DNA of 64,000 nucleotides from JAGPUQ01 sp050250395 (GTDB lineage: Bacteria; Pseudomonadota; Gammaproteobacteria; Pseudomonadales; Porticoccaceae), in NCBI GenBank assembly GCA_050250395.1, contig JBFWOQ010000001.1, positions 124,001 to 188,000 on the forward strand, written 5' to 3'. The notes under the pieces are model-generated. The model made no database searches. It saw only the letters and a list, made by a program, of their open reading frames with translations, and was not told where the DNA came from. Below are positions 1 to 7,052 of this stretch, in pieces. How positions within the stretch are numbered: the stretch's first letter is position 1; each line of letters opens with the position of its first letter. Made by a program: the position numbers and the translations under genes.

Positions 1-2480
1 GCCGGCAATTGGGTCAGATAGGCCAGCGACGAGTAGCCTGTGCCGAAGTCGTCCAGGGCGATGCTGATGCCCATCGCACGCAACCGGAGAAGGGTGGCGT
101 GTATTTCTGGCGATTCATTGGCCGCCGTGGCTTCGAGGATTTCCAGTTCCAGGCGGCGCGGGTCGAGACTGTGCCGGGCGAGGATATTATCGATCCTGGC
201 GATCAGATCTCCTTCCAGGAAATTCAGCGGGGAGAGATTCACCGACACCGGGATGGGCGCCAGCCCCTGGCGATCCCATTCGACCATCTGGGCGCAGGCC
301 TGCTCCATCACCCACCCGCCGAGCCAGTTCCCCAGTCCGATCTCGTCGAGCAGCGACACGAACCGGCCGGGCGGCACTAGGCCGCGCTTCGGCGAGTTCC
401 AGCGTACGAGAGCCTCCGCCCCCACGATGCATCCGGTGATCGTCGAGACCTTGGGCTGGTAATGGAGCAACAGTTCGTCCTTGTCGACGGCCTCGCGCAG
501 ATCCTGGATCAGCTCGAAGCGCGCCAGTAGTTCGGCGTTCAAGTTGCTGGAATAGAAGCAGAAGCTGCCGGGTTGCTGGCGCTTCGACTCATACATGGCG
601 GCATCGGCCATTTTCAGCAAGTCCTCGAAGCTCGATGCGTTCTCCGGATAGAGGGCAATGCCGATGCTGGCTACCGAGGTCACCCTGCGTTCGGCAATGG
701 TCATGGGCTCGGCCAGCACATCATTGAATTTGCGCGCCAGTGCATCCGGGAACGTCGATTCGCGTCCTCGCGGCAAATCGGGCAGCAGCACCACGAATTC
801 GTCGCCGCCCAGGCGTGCAGTGGTGTCGCTTTGCCGGGTGGCCGCTTTGAGTCGGCGGGCGCATTCCACGAGCAATTCGTCGCCTGCCGAGTGTCCGAGG
901 CTGTCGTTGATCTGCTTGAAGTTGTCCAGGTCCACGAGCATCACGGCCACCGAAGTGCGCTCGCGATCGGCACGGATCAAGGCTTGCTCGACGCGGTCCC
1001 GAAGCAACACCCGATTGGGCAGCTCGGTCAGAGCGTCGTAGTGGCCCTGATGGTAGAGCTTTTCTTCCCACGCAATGTTCGATGCGGCCACGGCCAACCG
1101 GTCAGTCAGGGTGTGGCTGGCCTCGACGATCTCGTCGAGATCACCGATGCGGTGCGCGTAGGCCAGGATCAGCAGACTGTCGATGCGTTCGTTGACCCGA
1201 ACCGGAAAGATCAGGGCCTGTTCAAGGCGCCGGTCAGACAGGTGCCGCAGGCATTCCGGGCGATTATCGCCCCATTCCAGTCTGTACCATGACTGCTCCA
1301 CGTTTCCCGGAAGCAAGGGGGTGACGTCCTGGCAGCTCCAACCCTTGCCGACCCGTTCGTGTGGGCCGCATGCACTCTGGAGTGTGCCGCCGCCGTGGTC
1401 ATCGAGACGCATGATCCCTGCGCAGTCGCATGAAATTGCCTGGTGGATGCGGCTCAACACCGACTGAATGACGTACTCCATCTCCGAGGCGTTAAGGATG
1501 GCCCGGTCCAGTTCCGCCAGCATTTGCAGCATGTGGAACTTGTGCCGCAGTGTGTCTGACATGTGGTTGAAGGATTGCGCAACGCTGCCCAGTTCGTCGT
1601 CGTTGGATACGGCGACCCGCGCCGAGAAATCGCCTGCCGCCAGGGCGCGGGTGCCTTCGATCAGCCGTTCCAGCGGACGCAGTTGCCGCCGGATCTGGCT
1701 CAATGCCAGCAGCAACGCCAGGCCAAAGGCCAGAGTCGCAGTAGCGAAGAAGGCCAGACTAAATTGCCTCAGACTGTGCAGAAGGGATTGCTTCGGCACG
1801 GCCACCATGAAGACCAGGCCGGGATGGGCATAGAGAGCCTGCAGGCGAGCCCGCCAGAAACCACCAATAAACGCTTCATTGCCGATACGCCAGGTGAAAC
1901 TGCCGATGTTTTGTCGAGACAGGGCATTCGGCCATGCCGTCGGCGCTGGCGCCTGAAAATTCGGTGTGCAGTAAAGCGTCCGGTACTCCGCGTCCAGAAT
2001 GCAATAGCGCTCCGGCACCTGATCGTTACGCCATATGCCCGGCATGTCCATGCGTGCGAACAAGATGCGGTCGGACAACTCGGGGCGCAGCAACATGCCG
2101 GCGTCATCTCCCAAGGCCAGGCTGAGTGCGATCTTGCCGTACGCAAGATGGCGCGTCTGGTCGGTTGTGAGGTCGGCGACGCCGGGCCGGAATGTCAGGC
2201 TTAGAAATCCTTCTGGCGTCACCTCGGACAGATCACCGCTACCGGTGATGTGCATCGCCTCGCGCTTGAGAACCTGGGCGCGCCAGTTCAGCTCCTGAAT
2301 CACGCTCATGCCGAGTGCCTTGCTGTCCTGTTGCAGACGGTGATCGTTGACCTCCACCAGCATGTCGCTGACGCGGACATAGGCATAGACCGCGAGCCCC
2401 CCCATCGGCAGGAGTGCCGCCAGCAAGAAAAGCAGGAACAGTCGGCGCCCGACGATGCTGTTCAGGTACGGGCGCAGCAA
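1..2480 (-). CDS. Membrane GGDEF/EAL cyclic-di-GMP enzyme, C-terminus beyond window
   Basis: This is a hybrid cyclic-di-GMP synthesis/breakdown protein of the inner membrane. Reading from 2480 downward I see a TM helix (about residues 9-30), a periplasmic sensor region of about 200 residues with no recognised fold, a second TM (about 248-265), a HAMP linker, a GAF-like segment, a GGDEF domain and an EAL domain. The GGDEF motif is at 809-795 and is preceded by an RQSD inhibitory site at the canonical five-residue spacing. The EAL motif is at 416-408, and the DDFGTGYSS loop is intact close to the window edge. The start is TTG at 2480: the in-frame stop just before it belongs to the pseudopilin, and a GGAG (2493-2490) sits 9 nt upstream. 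The gene is thus translationally coupled to the pilin. Both catalytic domains look intact as far as visible, so net activity cannot be predicted. Confidence 0.93.
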   Translation of the reverse strand, partial: MLRPYLNSIVGRRLFLLFLLAALLPMGGLAVYAYVRVSDMLVEVNDHRLQQDSKALGMSVIQELNWRAQVLKREAMHITGSGDLSEVTPEGFLSLTFRPGVADLTTDQTRHLAYGKIALSLALGDDAGMLLRPELSDRILFARMDMPGIWRNDQVPERYCILDAEYRTLYCTPNFQAPAPTAWPNALSRQNIGSFTWRIGNEAFIGGFWRARLQALYAHPGLVFMVAVPKQSLLHSLRQFSLAFFATATLAFGLALLLALSQIRRQLRPLERLIEGTRALAAGDFSARVAVSNDDELGSVAQSFNHMSDTLRHKFHMLQMLAELDRAILNASEMEYVIQSVLSRIHQAISCDCAGIMRLDDHGGGTLQSACGPHERVGKGWSCQDVTPLLPGNVEQSWYRLEWGDNRPECLRHLSDRRLEQALIFPVRVNERIDSLLILAYAHRIGDLDEIVEASHTLTDRLAVAASNIAWEEKLYHQGHYDALTELPNRVLLRDRVEQALIRADRERTSVAVMLVDLDNFKQINDSLGHSAGDELLVECARRLKAATRQSDTTARLGGDEFVVLLPDLPRGRESTFPDALARKFNDVLAEPMTIAERRVTSVASIGIALYPENASSFEDLLKMADAAMYESKRQQPGSFCFYSSNLNAELLARFELIQDLREAVDKDELLLHYQPKVSTITGCIVGAEALVRWNSPKRGLVPPGRFVSLLDEIGLGNWLGGWVMEQACAQMVEWDRQGLAPIPVSVNLSPLNFLEGDLIARIDNILARHSLDPRRLELEILEATAANESPEIHATLLRLRAMGISIALDDFGTGYSSLAYLTQLP

Positions 2481-2483
2481 GGC

Positions 2484-2960
2484 TCAGTGCTCCGAAGCCA
2501 CGCCAATGAAACTGCCGTTGCCGGCACGGACAATATCGTCCCGTGCGTTTGAGGCGGTGAGCTGCTGCTGGGTCTGCCCATCCGGCCCCTTGCTGTACAG
2601 GTCATAGTCACTGTTCAGGGGATTCAGGTTCTTGTCGCGCCGGACTGCGCCGGTATTGGGGGGAGGGACAACCTCGATCCCCAGGTACTGATAGGGGTTT
2701 CCCCACGGGTCGTTGACCGGCAGGCTCCCGCCCAATGCGGCAAGACTGGCTGGGAAAGTGCCGTTATGAGTATGGAAGCGCTCGATGGCCATGGACAGCT
2801 CGGAGATGTCCGCCACCGCCTGGCTTCGCTTGGCTCGCTCGATGTAAGCCTGATAACTGGGAAGGGCGATCGCGGCCAGTGCCCCCAAGACTGCGAGCAT
2901 GATCAGCAGCTCGATTAGCGTGTATGCCGCCTGACGGAGGCCATTAATGCGTCGCATCAT
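2484..2960 (-). CDS. GspG-like type II secretion pseudopilin
   Basis: This 158-residue type IV pilin-like protein resembles the major type II secretion pseudopilin GspG. After a short basic leader comes YTLIELL with the conserved Glu at mature position +5, then a hydrophobic helix to about residue 33. The C-terminal third carries NPWGNPYQYL-like and YDLYSKGPDG segments, the latter being the calcium-site signature of GspG. Odd point: the residue before the presumed prepilin-peptidase cut is Ala (QAA/YTLIEL) rather than the usual Gly. The start ATG at 2960 (or 2957) follows an AGGGGG ribosome site. It is first in an operon with the GGDEF/EAL gene, and no other secretion gene is adjacent. The IS630 end lies only 22 bp upstream, so its native promoter has probably been displaced. 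Confidence 0.85.
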   Translation of the reverse strand: MMRRINGLRQAAYTLIELLIMLAVLGALAAIALPSYQAYIERAKRSQAVADISELSMAIERFHTHNGTFPASLAALGGSLPVNDPWGNPYQYLGIEVVPPPNTGAVRRDKNLNPLNSDYDLYSKGPDGQTQQQLTASNARDDIVRAGNGSFIGVASEH

Positions 2961-2994
2961 TACCCCCTGTTTTCATGAATTATTGAGACTTACA

Positions 2995-3022
2995 TAAATA
3001 CATGACATATTCACAATGGCAA
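2995..3022 (-). promoter_or_regulatory. Possible outward promoter at the IS630 end
   Basis: On the minus strand TTGCCA (3022-3017) is followed after 16 bp by TATTTA (3000-2995), reading out of the insertion sequence towards the pseudopilin start at 2960. The -35 matches consensus at five of six bases, while the -10 is weak. It is proposed only because the element lies directly upstream of the pilin/GGDEF-EAL operon. Confidence 0.3.
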
Positions 3023-3553
3023 CTCGGCCTGTTCCCGGAAAGCGCCGACCAACGTTGGGCGGCGCTGCATGGAACGCAACCGTCGTCTGGCAAAGTCCCT
3101 GACCTGATGCAGGGTGCTGGCGCAGAGGTTGCCGATCTCATGGGTCTTCAGATAGCCCCACAGGTATTCCACCGGGTTGAGCTCGGGCGCATAGGCCGGC
3201 AGAAACGCCAACTGGATATCCACGCCGTCACCTTCCACATACCGGCGCACGAGCTTGCTTCGATGCGCCCGCAGACCATCCCAAATGATGAGCAAAGGCC
3301 CCTGGATCTGGCGCCGCAGGGCCTGAAGAAGTGCCACGATCTGCGGTCCTTTGATCGTGCCCGGAAACAGCCGGAAGTAAAACTGCCAGAAGGTGACACC
3401 GGCGATGGCCGAGAGTTGACGCCAGGAGAAGCTGTATTGCAGCACCGGGGTTTGCCCGTGTGGCGCCCAGGTGCATACCCTCGTGGGGCGTTCGGAGAGA
3501 CCGGGCTCGTAGACAAAGATTATGGTTTGGCCGCGTTTTTCGGCGTTATTTTT
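3011..3553 (-). CDS. IS630 transposase, catalytic frame (orfB) with D-to-Y change
   Basis: This is the DDE catalytic half, read in the -1 frame from about 3553 to the stop at 3011. The second Asp is in IIWDGLRAHRS and the Glu is in APELNPVEYLWGYLK, both at family positions. The first motif, normally VDEPGLSE or similar, reads VYEPGLSE because codon TAC replaces GAC, so the first catalytic Asp is missing. From family knowledge this should abolish strand transfer. The change is one base, so a sequencing error would restore the motif. It depends on frameshifting from orfA for translation. Confidence 0.8.
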   Translation of the reverse strand, partial: KNNAEKRGQTIIFVYEPGLSERPTRVCTWAPHGQTPVLQYSFSWRQLSAIAGVTFWQFYFRLFPGTIKGPQIVALLQALRRQIQGPLLIIWDGLRAHRSKLVRRYVEGDGVDIQLAFLPAYAPELNPVEYLWGYLKTHEIGNLCASTLHQVRDFARRRLRSMQRRPTLVGAFREQAELPL

Positions 3554-4002
3554 AGCTCCGGCCATTGGCAGTGCTTCCACTGCCGAATCGCCTGCTCGTC
3601 GCGTTGGATGGCGCGCCCCGTCGCTCGCTGACAGCTGAAGCCCATCTCCCGCAGCAGCCGCCATACATGCACTTCGCTGTATTGGAGTCCAAACTCGCTG
3701 GCAATCAATGATCGCACCCGGGGCAGGGTCCATAGCTCGGTGGGAAAACCTGCCGCGCAAGCGCCGCGTTTGAGCCATCCGGCCAGCTGGCGCCGGGCCG
3801 CGGCGTCGAAGCTGCCCGGTCGGCCCAGCGGTCTGGACTTCAGGGCCTCTTTTTCCCCTTCGGCGAGCAGCGATGCCCATGTATTCACCGACTGGCGACT
3901 GACGCCCAGTTCCCGGGCGACCTCGGCCTCGGACATCCCCTTCTCCAGCATGCGCGCTGCCCGTAGCCGTCGCTGTTGGAGTGCTTTCAGATCGCGTTTC
4001 AT
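3520..4002 (-). CDS. IS630 transposase, N-terminal DNA-binding frame (orfA)
   Basis: This 160-residue frame carries the helix-turn-helix half of an IS630-type transposase. The first HTH includes MSEAEVARELGVSRQSVNTW (about residues 23-42), followed by a winged-helix segment ending near SEVHVWRLLREMGFS. The frame ends at 3520, just after two A-runs on the coding strand (3553-3549 and 3540-3536). The remainder of the family's usual length of about 340 residues continues in the -1 frame. Slippage of the Lys codon at 3552-3550 onto 3553-3551 would be perfectly matched, so a programmed -1 frameshift is likely, though a simple mutation is not excluded. Confidence 0.85.
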   Translation of the reverse strand: MKRDLKALQQRRLRAARMLEKGMSEAEVARELGVSRQSVNTWASLLAEGEKEALKSRPLGRPGSFDAAARRQLAGWLKRGACAAGFPTELWTLPRVRSLIASEFGLQYSEVHVWRLLREMGFSCQRATGRAIQRDEQAIRQWKHCQWPELKITPKNAAKP

Positions 4003-4069
4003 AACTCGCTCCGATTGCCACTCTCACACAAATCGTTTGGCAACCGAAATTGGGAAAAGTGTCATTCAT

Positions 4070-5008
4070 TTATGTAAGTCCCAATCCGATAATCGGAATG
4101 ACTTTCGGCCACGGTATTGGCATTTGCATCCCTGATTCCCAGGCGCAAAAACGGTCTTCCACTTTCAAATTATCGGCAGGAATCCGAAAAACATGAGCAG
4201 TATAGGCAGAATAAACACCCTCCACGTCATTGATGCCCGGTGTTCGGCAGAGGTCCGGCCACTCGTCGGTGACATTGTGTTTGGTGCCCTTACCCCGTTT
4301 TGTCGGCGTCACCAGCGCACGGTGTTTGCTGTTGGGGGCAAATACACCATGGAATCTTGTCAAGTTCACCCTGGGCCTGAGCACCAGGGTCGCCAACCGG
4401 GCGATGAAGTCGAACGGCTCGAAGATCACATGCGTCGTGCCGTCCTTGCAAGGCGCCTTCAGCTGATCGCGGACATTGTCATTCGCGGTGAGCGACAGCC
4501 ACCTCTCTGACACCGCCGGTCGGCTGATGTGCCGACACAGCCGTTCCAGCTTCTTGCGTTGTTCATCCGCGCGCGCCGCCATACCGGCGTGCAGACTGAA
4601 GCCGGCCACCTTGACCTTGCCCAGCGTGTCACCGAATTGATCTTCCGGATCACAGGCGGGCAACGTTTGCAGGGTGAACACCTTGCGCCCCGCCTGCGGC
4701 CCCACGGCGATGCGGTAGGTGATGGAATGACCCAACCGCCGCGCCATGGGGTCATCGTCCACCGCATTCCCGACGAGGCAGCTGTTTTCGGCCTCCCGTT
4801 CCAGCAGGCCTTGCGGTTCCAGATAGCGTCCCACACGGCGGGCGACGGTGTGTGCCAGTTGGGTCAGTTAAGTGCTGGTAGGCGCCTTCACCCACCGGAA
4901 CCGGGCTGTTCCATTGGGATGATCGACACGCACGCCTTCGAGGATCAGGGTGACCGCGCCGGTACAGGCCGTTGTATGGGTATGCCCTGCGCTCTTGATC
5001 AAGGGCAT
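4070..5008 (-). pseudogene. Decayed IS91-type (Y2/Transposase_32) transposase
   Basis: The C-terminal half of an IS91-like transposase is recognisable: HSITYRIAVGPQAGRKVFTL, ARADEQRKKLERLCRHISRP, and RVNLTRFHGVFAPNSKHRAL with GKG after it. In the same frame upstream lie RFRWVKAPTST, then an internal TAA near 4870, and further up GAVTLI joined directly to LEGVRVDHPNG. In intact relatives about 16 residues including the HxH motif region lie between those two segments, so an in-frame deletion is inferred. The family C-terminus is also lost before the IS630 end. It is a remnant with no expected activity and marks an old mobile insertion beside the AbiE-like locus. Confidence 0.8.
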
Positions 5009-5271
5009 GATCCGCGTCCTTGCGAGACTGTGTTTTCATACAGCCTATCGCCTGACTGCGGGATCTTGAAGCCCCAGCCCGTCACTCCCACTCGATTGTA
5101 AACAAGCCTTTTTTATCTTTTATATTCAATGGCTTATTTTCCTTCTAAACGGTGATGCCATGCAAAATACCATGCTCAGAAAATCCTTAAAAAATTTTTC
5201 TTTAATTCACTAGCGATGGCGAATTGTGCTTTTCAAATTATTCGATAGAGAGGACGCAAGGACATTCACGC
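5009..5271. other. AT-rich non-coding stretch of the island
   Basis: Between the IS91 remnant and the toxin gene the sequence becomes strongly AT-rich, especially 5101-5240, in contrast to the GC-rich chromosome around it. I see no credible reading frame, repeat or structured RNA. The composition supports foreign origin. Confidence 0.5.
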
Positions 5272-6226
5272 TCACTCCTTCCCCGAAGCCATCGGCACAC
5301 TCGCGCCTGACTCAATAGCAGCCAGCCGGGTGGCCAGCACATCGGCCTGCTCGGCAAACTTTTTCTCATTGACCTTCCGCAACTGCGCCAGATTGTGCAG
5401 TTTCCAACGGAGACCCGGCAGCTGCTCAAGATGGACAATACCCATTAGCGACCAATCGGGTTCACCTGCAACCAGCGAAAGCAGGAATCGCCGTTCGTTG
5501 TCATCCAGTCCTTCCTGAAGTTCGCACACCAGGCGCTCCCGCGTTGCAAGCGGCGTCGAGCGGTACTGGTTCGGCCGTCATGCCCTCGAAGTTGTGCGCT
5601 TAGTCATGCCGGATGTCCCTTAGTTGCGGGAATAGCACTTCGTGTACCGGACGATTGTGACTGGCGAGGTAGACGACGAAGGCACGGCGAATGCCGTGGG
5701 TAATGCCCTCATGCTTGAAGAGCTGCCTCACGTCGAACAGGTCGCGCGGATGCTGGCGATCCAGTGCGGCAACCAGCTTACGGCCGTAGAGGTCTTCCAG
5801 CGACGCCACCGGGATATCCAAATCGGCCATCAGTATATCGCGGGCAACAGGCGTGATAGATACGCGGCGCACCGGCTGTACGGTCCCGCGCAGTACGAAG
5901 TTGACCTCGATCTTGACTTCGGTCCTGCCGCGACGCACCAGCAGCCTGGTCTCTCCCGCCTCGGCCGCCGGTGCGTGCGTTTGGAACCCCCGTTTGTTCA
6001 AACGCTTGGCCGCCTGGTGGATGGCATCGTTGATCCGTGCCAGTGCCTGCTCACGTGGCAGCGTATGGTCCGGAAATATCAGGTCGAGATCCACCGAGAG
6101 GCGCGGCATGTCACGCACGAAGAGGTTAATCGCCGTACCGCCCTTCAGTGCAAAGGTGTCATCCACGAATATCAGGGGAGCAACTTGCGTCAGTAGACGC
6201 GCGGTATCAAGATAATCCGGATTCAT
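5272..6226 (-). pseudogene. AbiEii-like nucleotidyltransferase toxin, interrupted
   Basis: This is the toxin half of an AbiE-type (type IV) toxin-antitoxin system, a DNA polymerase beta-like nucleotidyltransferase. The first 208 codons (6226-5600) are open and contain LKGGTAIN, the SVDLDLIF acidic pair, a third acidic position in EVKIEVNF, and DLYGRKLVAALDR with PRDLFDV. Reading stops at TAA (5602-5600). Family-like sequence continues as FEGMTAEPVPLDA and then, after a second lesion (frameshift near 5545), as ERLVCELQEGLDDNERRFLLSLVAGEPDW down to 5272. So at least one stop and one frameshift separate the catalytic part from the last 90 or so residues. The start overlaps the antitoxin stop by 4 bp (ATGA). 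A truncated but active product remains possible. Confidence 0.78.
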
Positions 6227-6960
6227 GGCTTGAGCACCAGCAGGCCGCCGCCCGATTTCGAGACCCAGGGCCGATCACTGCCGGTAGGCAGTTTGTCCGG
6301 GTTGAGTTTGTCGACCCACGGCAGTGCCCCTTCGCGGCCTAGCTGGAGGCACAACCTCACCGTCTTGACACTCGTGCAGCGCTGCAACAGTTCACTCAGC
6401 ACGTCAGCGCGCAGGCTGTAGGTGCTCTCGACGAGCTCCCGGGCTTCTTGCAGCGGCTGGCGCACGCCGACTTCACTCAACAGCTCCAGCAGCGCCCTTT
6501 CCGGCGACGCAACCTGCGGCGCCCCATCACGCTTCTCGAACGGGCCAACATGCAGCAAAGCCTCGGGACGTTCGTCGAACAAGCGCTTGCGATGGTACTC
6601 GGCTGGAAAGCGCTCCATAAACCACTCTGGCAGGTGGCCAGACACCCAGCCGTACAGCTGCAATACCGGTTGTTGCGAAACGTACTGGCGCAAGCCGTAC
6701 CAGTTGAGCGCCGACTTGCCGCCCACGTGCAGACCATCCAGTTTACGTTGCAGCAGTAGTAGGCTGGGATACAGGGCCAGCGTGTCGTTCGGGCGACAGT
6801 ACACGCCGCGCGCAAGACGCGTGAGCCAACCCGCCCGGACATAGTGGACGGCCAGGTCGGCGGAGATACTCAACGCAGCCAAATCTTCCGAGGTCAGCGG
6901 CTCTCCCGCCTTCAACCGGGTGTAGAGATTCTTTAGTTTACTTTCTTTAATCGTAGCCAT
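6223..6960 (-). CDS. AbiEi-like antitoxin and autorepressor
   Basis: This 245-residue protein resembles the AbiEi antitoxin/transcriptional repressor. An N-terminal winged-helix region (about residues 5-60, ending ARGVYCRP) is followed by an antitoxin domain with GKSALNWYGLRQYV, and VASPERALLELLSE near residue 165. I start it at ATG 6960, which gives MATIKESK and lies inside an inverted repeat; an upstream extension would run through the promoter. Downstream it overlaps the toxin gene by 4 bp. In studied AbiE systems AbiEi binds paired inverted repeats upstream of its own gene, and such a pair is present here. The frame is intact while the toxin is broken. Confidence 0.85.
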   Translation of the reverse strand: MATIKESKLKNLYTRLKAGEPLTSEDLAALSISADLAVHYVRAGWLTRLARGVYCRPNDTLALYPSLLLLQRKLDGLHVGGKSALNWYGLRQYVSQQPVLQLYGWVSGHLPEWFMERFPAEYHRKRLFDERPEALLHVGPFEKRDGAPQVASPERALLELLSEVGVRQPLQEARELVESTYSLRADVLSELLQRCTSVKTVRLCLQLGREGALPWVDKLNPDKLPTGSDRPWVSKSGGGLLVLKP

Positions 6961-6970
6961 ACTACGATTA
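6948..6970. promoter_or_regulatory. Inverted repeat 1 over antitoxin start codon (AbiEi operator)
   Basis: Perfect 9-bp arms TAATCGTAG and CTACGATTA are separated by 5 bp. The repeat overlaps the proposed -10 box and contains the antitoxin ATG (6960-6958). It shares the core ATCGTAG/CTACGAT with repeat 2, as expected for two sites of one dimeric repressor. Confidence 0.8.
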
Positions 6971-6996
6971 ATACACCCTTTAATAAGGCGCGTCAA
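6968..6996 (-). promoter_or_regulatory. Sigma-70 promoter of the AbiE-like operon
   Basis: TTGACG (6996-6991) and TATTAA (6973-6968) are spaced by exactly 17 bp on the minus strand. The -10 ends only 7 bases before the ATG at 6960, so transcription should begin at or beside the start codon and yield a leaderless mRNA. The box lies between, and partly under, the two inverted repeats. Confidence 0.7.
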
Positions 6997-7013
6997 CTTG
7001 AATTATTATATTT

Positions 7014-7034
7014 TATCGTAGCTATGCTACGATA
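7014..7034. promoter_or_regulatory. Inverted repeat 2 upstream of antitoxin promoter
   Basis: Perfect 9-bp arms TATCGTAGC and GCTACGATA are separated by 3 bp, 17 bp upstream of the -35 box and 18 bp past the guaA stop. Its half-sites match repeat 1. No T-run follows on the minus strand, so it does not look like the guaA terminator. Confidence 0.75.
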
Positions 7035-7052
7035 AATTAAATAAAATAAAAC

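Larger units (their letters stand above)
2983..4084 (-). mobile_element. IS630-family insertion sequence
   Basis: A 1.1-kb element with terminal inverted repeats of 17 bp matching at 16 positions (2983-2999 and 4068-4084; core GACTTACATAAAT). Similarity continues a few bases inward (ATGACA on both ends). The left flank is TA, the usual IS630/Tc1 target, but the right flank is TC, so one copy of the duplication appears to have mutated. It encodes a two-frame transposase on the minus strand. It separates the pseudopilin operon from the IS91 remnant. Confidence 0.85.

Noticed and set aside
3536..3540. Second A-run as the IS630 slippery site
   Set aside because: Re-pairing one base back would put AAA on GAA, a poorer match than at 3553-3549.
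7014..7034. Inverted repeat 2 as the guaA terminator
   Set aside because: No T-tract follows on the minus strand, and its half-sites match repeat 1 at the antitoxin start, favouring an operator.
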